Source: an uncultured Arcobacter sp. (GTDB taxonomy: Bacteria; Campylobacterota; Campylobacteria; Campylobacterales; Arcobacteraceae). From it: DNA of 20,098 nt. Made by a program: the position numbers and the translations under genes. This document shows, one piece after another, positions 16,125 to 20,098 of the stretch. The notes beneath the pieces are model-generated. The model made no database searches, was not told where the DNA came from, and was given only the letters and a program-made list of their open reading frames with translations. Every line of letters begins with the position of its first letter. The first letter of the stretch is position 1. The stretch spans positions 1-20,098 of the forward strand of contig CAJXII010000013.1 of assembly GCA_913054415.1 (NCBI GenBank), in the 5' to 3' direction.

Positions 16125-16130
16125 TATAAA
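16125..16130 (+). promoter_or_regulatory. Candidate -10 box (TATAAA) upstream of pal
   Basis: The 47-bp tolB-pal gap holds TATTATAAAT, with TATAAA at 16125-16130, in an A/T-rich setting 23 bases upstream of the pal ATG. An internal promoter here would allow extra pal expression, as expected for an abundant lipoprotein. The composition bias of the spacer makes chance occurrence likely. Confidence 0.3.
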
Positions 16131-16152
16131 TAAAAAATAAAAAAGGATAACT

Positions 16153-16752
16153 ATGAAAAAATTAACTCTAGTTGTTATGTCGTTAGTGTTGGTATTGTTT
16201 ACTGCTGGGTGTTCTAGTAAAAAAGATGTAGGTTTCGATGCTACAAGTAAAACAAAAACTAATAATCAAGCAAAAGATAAAAGTGTTTCACCATTAAAAA
16301 AAGGTGAAGTGGTAAATGTAAAAGATAATATGGATGCAATAGATAATAATACAAATGGTGATCTATCGTATGTAAATGTTGTTGAAAGTAATGTAAATGG
16401 TAAAGTTGTAAAATTAAGATCTGTTCATTTTGCATTTGATAAATATAAGCTATCAAATGAGATGTTGGTTATTGCAAAAGATAATTATAAAATCATAAAT
16501 CCTTTAGTTAATGATAATGCTAATTTAAAAATTAAACTTGAAGGAAATTGTGATGAATGGGGAACTGATGAATATAACTATGCACTTGGATTAAAAAGAG
16601 CAAAAAGTGCAAAAGATAAATTAGTAAGTGATGGTATCAATCCTAATTCAATTGTGCTAGTTAGCTTTGGAGAAAGTAACCCAATATGTCATGATAAAAC
16701 TTCATTATGTTGGAAGAAAAATAGAAGAGTTGATTATAAACTATTACCATAA
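16153..16752 (+). CDS. pal: Peptidoglycan-associated lipoprotein Pal
   Basis: A 199-residue outer membrane lipoprotein. The signal peptide ends in the lipobox FTAGC, with C20 as the lipidated residue, followed by a polar, asparagine- and lysine-rich spacer (about 21-90). The C-terminal OmpA-like domain (about 93-199) binds peptidoglycan: VHFAFDKYKL, EGNCDEWGTDEYNYALGLKRA (about 131-151, containing the conserved Asp and the Asn-Arg positions) and KNRRVDYKLLP at the end. Pal anchors the outer membrane to the cell wall and is moved by the Tol motor. AGGA at 16144-16147 is the ribosome binding site. Confidence 0.96.
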   Translation: MKKLTLVVMSLVLVLFTAGCSSKKDVGFDATSKTKTNNQAKDKSVSPLKKGEVVNVKDNMDAIDNNTNGDLSYVNVVESNVNGKVVKLRSVHFAFDKYKLSNEMLVIAKDNYKIINPLVNDNANLKIKLEGNCDEWGTDEYNYALGLKRAKSAKDKLVSDGINPNSIVLVSFGESNPICHDKTSLCWKKNRRVDYKLLP

Positions 16753-16773
16753 TTATAGTTGTATAGAATTTAG

Positions 16774-17778
16774 ATGAAATCAATACTTTTTTTCTTATTT
16801 ATAGTTGTTACTTTATATTCAAAAGAAGTTTCAGTATTTGGAGCAGGTGATTTAGAGTCGTCTGCTCCTTATGGTTTAACAAAATCTGAAAAGGTAATAC
16901 TAAAAAATAAAAAAGAGTTAAATAGATTTGACCAAAAAATAGGTATTATTAAATCTGATGTTTCTGATATATCTGAAAGAGTAGATGGTTTGGAATCTGT
17001 AGTAGATGGGAACTCTTTAAAAATACAAAAACATTCTAAAAGTTTAGATGATAAAACTAAAGAGATAGAAGTCTTAAAATCAGATATTTCATTTCTTAAA
17101 GAAGAGATTAAAATTATTACACAAAAACAAAATGATTTACAAAATTCTTTGGATTCTACAAATTTAAAATTAGAAGAGGTTCAAAAATCTACAAATCAAG
17201 CTTTTAATAAACTTGTAGTAGAGGTTGAAAAAAATTATGTTACAAAAAAAGAGTTTAATAAATTAGTAAAATTTATCAATAAACAAGTTGATGAAGCAAA
17301 AAAAGAGAAACTTGCTATACAAAAACGAAGAGAAGCTGAAAAGAGAAAAGCAGCATTAAAAAGAAAAAAAGCATTACAAAAAGAGAAAGCTAAGAAAAAA
17401 TCAAAAAAAGAGCTTTTAGCAGATGCTAAGCATTATTTTAAAAAAGATTATTTTAAAAAAGCAAAACCTATTTTTGAATTTTTAGTGGAAAATAATTATA
17501 GACCAGCAGAATCGAGTTTTTATCTGGGTGAAATATTGTTTTATAAAAAAGATTATAAAGGGGCCATTGGATACTATAAAAAAAGTATGATGCTTTATGA
17601 TAAGGCAAAATATATTCCAAAATTATTATTGCATAGTGCTATATCATTTGAAAAAACATCTGATAAAATAAATGCAGTCAATTTTTATGGGACACTTATA
17701 GATATATATCCAAAAACAAAAGAGGCGCAAGATGCCAAAAAAAGATTAACCAAATTAGAAAAAAAAGGAAAAAAATGA
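16774..17778 (+). CDS. cpoB: Cell division coordinator CpoB / Tol-Pal associated YbgF-like protein
   Basis: A 334-residue predicted periplasmic protein. A signal peptide (MKSILFFLFIVVTLYS, 1-16) is followed by a long coiled-coil region (about 40-180) with many heptad-like charged and leucine positions. A very basic lysine/arginine stretch (about 184-213) and TPR-like helices follow (about 214-330: DAKHYFKKDYFKKAKPIFEFLVENN, SFYLGEILFYKKDYKGAIGYYKKSM, HSAISFEKTSDKINAVNFYGTLIDIYP). This matches the YbgF family that coordinates Tol-Pal with cell wall synthesis at the septum. The coiled coil is longer than in E. coli CpoB (about 263 residues in total). No clear ribosome binding site is visible in the 21-bp gap. 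It overlaps slyD by 4 bases. Confidence 0.85.
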   Translation: MKSILFFLFIVVTLYSKEVSVFGAGDLESSAPYGLTKSEKVILKNKKELNRFDQKIGIIKSDVSDISERVDGLESVVDGNSLKIQKHSKSLDDKTKEIEVLKSDISFLKEEIKIITQKQNDLQNSLDSTNLKLEEVQKSTNQAFNKLVVEVEKNYVTKKEFNKLVKFINKQVDEAKKEKLAIQKRREAEKRKAALKRKKALQKEKAKKKSKKELLADAKHYFKKDYFKKAKPIFEFLVENNYRPAESSFYLGEILFYKKDYKGAIGYYKKSMMLYDKAKYIPKLLLHSAISFEKTSDKINAVNFYGTLIDIYPKTKEAQDAKKRLTKLEKKGKK

Positions 17779-18284
17779 CACAAAAAGTTATAGGAATTGA
17801 GTATTCATTAGTTGATGCTGATACAAAAGAAGAGTTAGATACAAATGTTGGACAACCTGCGTTAGAGTTTATATCTGGAGCAAATCAAATTATTCCAGGT
17901 TTAGAATCAGAAATTACTGATTTAGCAGTTGGAGAAAAAGTTGATGTTTTGGTTGAGTCAAAAGATGGATATGGTGAGATTAATGAAGAAGCAATTCAAA
18001 CATTACCAAAAGAGCAGTTTGCTGGAGTAGATCTTGTTAAAGGTATGATTTTATATGGAACAAGTGAAAATGGTGATACTGTTCAAGTAGTTGTAAAAGA
18101 TTTTACAGATGATGAAGTTACTATTGATTATAATCACCCTATGGCTGGTAAAAGATTGTTATTTGCTGTAGAGATATTATCATCAAGAGATGCTACAGAA
18201 GAGGAGATACAAACAGGTATTGTTGGTGGCTTGGAAGCTGCTGGTAGTTGTGGTTGTGGTGATGGTGGTTGTGGAAGTCATTAA
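17775..18284 (+). CDS. slyD: FKBP-type peptidyl-prolyl isomerase, SlyD family
   Basis: A 169-residue prolyl isomerase and chaperone. The FKBP part is split around an inserted flap domain (about 70-125) as in SlyD: EFISGANQIIPGLESEITDLAVGEK (31-55) before it and NHPMAGKRLLFAVEIL (120-135) after it. The C-terminal tail GSCGCGDGGCGSH (157-169) holds three cysteines and one histidine, a short, mainly cysteine version of the histidine-rich nickel-binding tail of E. coli SlyD. Metal handling is plausible. There is no signal peptide, so the protein is cytoplasmic although it is encoded behind periplasmic Tol genes. The ATG overlaps the cpoB stop by 4 bases (ATGA). A terminator follows. Confidence 0.93.
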   Translation: MTQKVIGIEYSLVDADTKEELDTNVGQPALEFISGANQIIPGLESEITDLAVGEKVDVLVESKDGYGEINEEAIQTLPKEQFAGVDLVKGMILYGTSENGDTVQVVVKDFTDDEVTIDYNHPMAGKRLLFAVEILSSRDATEEEIQTGIVGGLEAAGSCGCGDGGCGSH

Positions 18285-18301
18285 TGATTTCTATGACATA
18301 T

Positions 18302-18337
18302 AAAACTCCTGTTTCTTGATTGAAATAGGAGTTTTTT
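18302..18337 (+). terminator. Intrinsic terminator after slyD
   Basis: A 14-bp stem (18302-18315 with 18322-18335), with one G-T wobble and a 6-base loop, contains the perfect ACTCCT/AGGAGT core and runs into a T-tract (18332-18337). The A residues opposite the T-tract also make it partly usable on the other strand. It is the clearest terminator in the window and ends the Tol-Pal/slyD transcript. Confidence 0.92.
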
Positions 18338-18340
18338 ATT

Positions 18341-18346
18341 TATATT
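18341..18346 (+). promoter_or_regulatory. Candidate -10 box for fabD
   Basis: TATATT immediately follows the slyD terminator, 25 bases before the fabD ATG, with AGGAG at 18360-18364 as the ribosome binding site. A promoter must lie close to here if the upstream terminator is efficient, because fabD begins within 33 bases. The exact box is uncertain in such A/T-rich DNA. Confidence 0.4.
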
Positions 18347-18370
18347 AAAAATTAATTATAGGAGAAGATA

Positions 18371-19306
18371 ATGAGTAAAAATGTAGCTTTTATATTTCCG
18401 GGGCAAGGAAGTCAAAGTGTAGGTATGGGAAAAGATTTTTTTGATTCTAATGATATGGCAAAAGATATGATAGCAAAAGCTAGTGCTAGACTTGATGTAG
18501 ATTTTGAGAAATTATTGTTTGAGCAAAATGATATGTTAGGGCAAACACAATATACTCAACCTGCTATTTTACTTGTAAGTTGTATAGCATTAGAGATTTT
18601 TAAATCAAAATGTGATATTAAACCACAATTTGTTTTAGGACACTCTTTGGGTGAATTTTCAGCACTTGTAGCAGCAGGGGCATTAGATTATTTAGATGCT
18701 ATTGAGTTGGTTCATAAAAGAGGGTTGTTTATGAATGAAGCTTGTGATGGGATTGGTGCTGGTATGATGGCATTGGTTGGATTAGATGATGAAACTGTTG
18801 AAAATATGACAGCACAGCAAAGAGAAGATGGTAAGCAAATCTGGGCAGCAAACTATAATATGGATGGCCAAATAGTAGTTGCTGGTAAAAAAGCAGATTT
18901 AGAATCTTTAGTAGATGTTTTTAAAGACGCTGGTGCAAAAAGAGCGATAGTGCTTGATATGAGTGTAGCTAGTCATTGTCCACTTCTTCAAAGTGCAGTT
19001 GAAAAATTAAATCCTTATTTAGAGAAGTTTTTAAAAGATGAGTTTAGTTGTGATGTGATCTCAAATGTAACAGCACAACCATACAATACAAAAGCTCAAG
19101 CAATAGAGCTTTTAAGTAAACAACTTACATCTTCAGTATTATACAAACACTCAATAAAAGCAAATAGCGAAGTTGATTGTTTTATAGAGTTTGGAAATGG
19201 AGCGGTTTTAAAAGGTATCAATAGAAAAGTTGTAAAATCACTTCCAACACTAAATGTATCAGATATGAAAACTTTAGAAGAAACAATAGGAAAATTAAAT
19301 GACTAA
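18371..19306 (+). CDS. fabD: Malonyl-CoA:ACP transacylase
   Basis: A 311-residue cytoplasmic enzyme that moves the malonyl group from CoA to acyl carrier protein, supplying chain extension units for type II fatty acid synthesis. The oxyanion segment FPGQGSQ (9-15, Q11), the nucleophile in GHSLGEFSA (S92), R117 in the HKRGLF helix that binds the malonyl carboxylate, and the catalytic histidine in VASHCPLL (H202) are all present in the usual order and spacing. AGGAG supports the start. It ends in an 8-base overlap with the nucleosidase gene, so the two are translated from one message. Confidence 0.97.
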   Translation: MSKNVAFIFPGQGSQSVGMGKDFFDSNDMAKDMIAKASARLDVDFEKLLFEQNDMLGQTQYTQPAILLVSCIALEIFKSKCDIKPQFVLGHSLGEFSALVAAGALDYLDAIELVHKRGLFMNEACDGIGAGMMALVGLDDETVENMTAQQREDGKQIWAANYNMDGQIVVAGKKADLESLVDVFKDAGAKRAIVLDMSVASHCPLLQSAVEKLNPYLEKFLKDEFSCDVISNVTAQPYNTKAQAIELLSKQLTSSVLYKHSIKANSEVDCFIEFGNGAVLKGINRKVVKSLPTLNVSDMKTLEETIGKLND

Positions 19307-19994
19307 ATTAGCAATAATGGGAGCTATGCAAGAGGAGATTACTCCACTTTTAGAGTATTTTACTAATATTAATATCGTAGAGTACGCAAACAATAAATAC
19401 TATGAAGCAAAATATGGTGATCTTGATGTGGTTGTAGCTTATAGTAAAATTGGAAAAGTTTTTTCAACATTAACTGCTACAACACTTATAGAGCATTTTG
19501 GTTGTGATACACTATTATTTAGTGGAGTTGCAGGTGGAATTAACCCGCAGCTAAAAATAGGAGATCTAATAGTAGCAAATAAACTATCTCAACACGATCT
19601 TGATATTACTGCCTTTGGACACCCTTTTGGTTATGTTCCAGAAGGTAGCGTTTATGTACCAACGAATGAAAAATTAAAAAATATAGCATTAGAAGTTGCA
19701 AAAGAGAATAATATAAAAATTATAGAAGGTATTATTGCAACAGGAGATCAGTTTGTAGCAGATGAAAAAAGAAAAGAGTTTATCTCTTCTACTTTTGATG
19801 CAGATGCTCTTGAGATGGAGGGTGCTAGTGTAGCAGTAGTTTGTGATGCACTAAATGTTCCTTGTTTAATTTTAAGAGCTATAAGTGATACAGCAGATAT
19901 GGATGCTGGATTTAATTTTGATGAGTTTTTAGAAACAAGTGCACAAAATAGTGCAAATTTTTTAATAAAAATAATAAATAAATTAATAAAATAG
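19299..19994 (+). CDS. mtnN: 5'-methylthioadenosine/S-adenosylhomocysteine nucleosidase
   Basis: A 231-residue nucleosidase of the MTAN/Pfs family. It opens MTKLAIMGAMQEEITPLL, with the E12/E13 pair near the water-activating position. LLFSGVAGGINPQLKIGDLIVA (72-93) is the family signature. LEMEGASVA (171-179) carries the ribose-binding E174, and AISDTAD (194-200) carries the catalytic D197. It removes adenine from methylthioadenosine and S-adenosylhomocysteine. In Campylobacterota the same enzyme also acts on 6-amino-6-deoxyfutalosine in menaquinone synthesis, which is likely here but not provable from the sequence. The start overlaps fabD, with AGGAAA shortly upstream. A hairpin overlaps its stop codon. 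Confidence 0.95.
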   Translation: MTKLAIMGAMQEEITPLLEYFTNINIVEYANNKYYEAKYGDLDVVVAYSKIGKVFSTLTATTLIEHFGCDTLLFSGVAGGINPQLKIGDLIVANKLSQHDLDITAFGHPFGYVPEGSVYVPTNEKLKNIALEVAKENNIKIIEGIIATGDQFVADEKRKEFISSTFDADALEMEGASVAVVCDALNVPCLILRAISDTADMDAGFNFDEFLETSAQNSANFLIKIINKLIK

Positions 19995-20018
19995 ATAGAT
20001 TAGTATCTATTTTATTAA
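19983..20018 (+). terminator. AT-rich hairpin overlapping the mtnN stop, probable terminator
   Basis: Perfect 15-bp arms at 19983-19997 and 20004-20018 enclose a 6-base loop (GATTAG). The left arm contains the mtnN stop codon (19992-19994). The 3' arm is T-rich (TTTTATT), but a long separate T-tract is absent, so termination strength is uncertain. The only other plausible role is protection of the mRNA 3' end. Confidence 0.55.
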
Positions 20019-20076
20019 ATTTCAAAAAAATACTAAAATTCTTTCAACATTAAGCGTCATTTAAGTAATATCCTAT

Positions 20077-20082
20077 TATAAT
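20077..20082 (+). promoter_or_regulatory. Promoter-like -10 box with GC-rich discriminator at the window edge
   Basis: A perfect TATAAT is followed by TCCCGTCC, a strikingly C-rich stretch in otherwise A/T-rich DNA. A GC-rich discriminator after the -10 box is characteristic of stringently controlled stable RNA promoters, so a tRNA, rRNA or other stable RNA gene may begin just beyond the window. The gene itself is not visible. Confidence 0.4.
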
Positions 20083-20098
20083 TCCCGTCCTGATTAAG

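Noticed and set aside
16284..16291. parS half-site TGTTTCAC inside pal
   Set aside because: Only the left half of the 16-bp parS palindrome is present; the right half does not match, and the match falls in coding sequence.

Overview
The window is an AT-rich segment that looks like the chromosome of a Campylobacterota (epsilonproteobacterial) species. The evidence is the gene order rplU-rpmA-obg-proB-fmt-birA-parA-parB-atpF'-atpF-atpH-atpA-atpG-atpD-atpC-tolQ/exbB-tolR/exbD-tolA-tolB-pal-cpoB-slyD-fabD-mtnN. This order, with ATP synthase b' and b genes beside parAB and the F0 a and c genes absent, is known from that phylum. A sulfide:quinone reductase-like flavoprotein at the left edge fits a sulfur-metabolising lineage such as the Sulfurimonas-type groups, but the genus cannot be fixed from sequence reading alone.

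Layout. (1) Positions 1-247 are non-coding and hold a 105-bp near-perfect tandem duplication (16-120 and 121-225) just downstream of the only minus-strand gene, the SQR-like flavoprotein (248-1447). (2) A 156-bp divergent intergenic region carries a small inverted repeat and a likely promoter for the rightward genes. (3) From 1604 to 2177 lie rplU and rpmA, closed by a hairpin terminator in front of obg. (4) From 2269 to 7291 runs a tightly packed, often overlapping group: obg (ribosome assembly GTPase), proB (proline synthesis), fmt (initiator tRNA formylation), birA (biotin ligase) and parA/parB (chromosome segregation). (5) From 7379 to 13124 are seven ATP synthase genes: two F0 stalk subunits and the complete F1 sector. 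(6) After only 5 bp the Tol-Pal cell envelope system follows (13130-17778): proton-driven motor (TolQ/TolR), TonB/TolA-like linker, TolB, Pal and the coordinator CpoB/YbgF, then a SlyD-type prolyl isomerase. A strong hairpin terminator (18302-18337) closes this block. (7) fabD (fatty acid synthesis) and mtnN (nucleosidase) form a last two-gene unit, followed by an AT-rich hairpin and, at the right edge, a promoter-like sequence with a GC-rich discriminator that probably serves a gene outside the window.

How the parts relate: the window is core housekeeping. ATP synthase makes ATP from the ion gradient, and the adjoining Tol motor spends the same gradient on outer membrane constriction and Pal mobilisation. 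I see no CRISPR array, transposase, integrase, tRNA or rRNA gene, and no toxin-antitoxin or defence system. I found no convincing undescribed system. The items most worth a second look are the 105-bp tandem repeat, the SQR-like protein that lacks one of the three canonical SQR cysteines, the repeat-bearing rpmA-obg spacer, and the unidentified promoter at the right edge.
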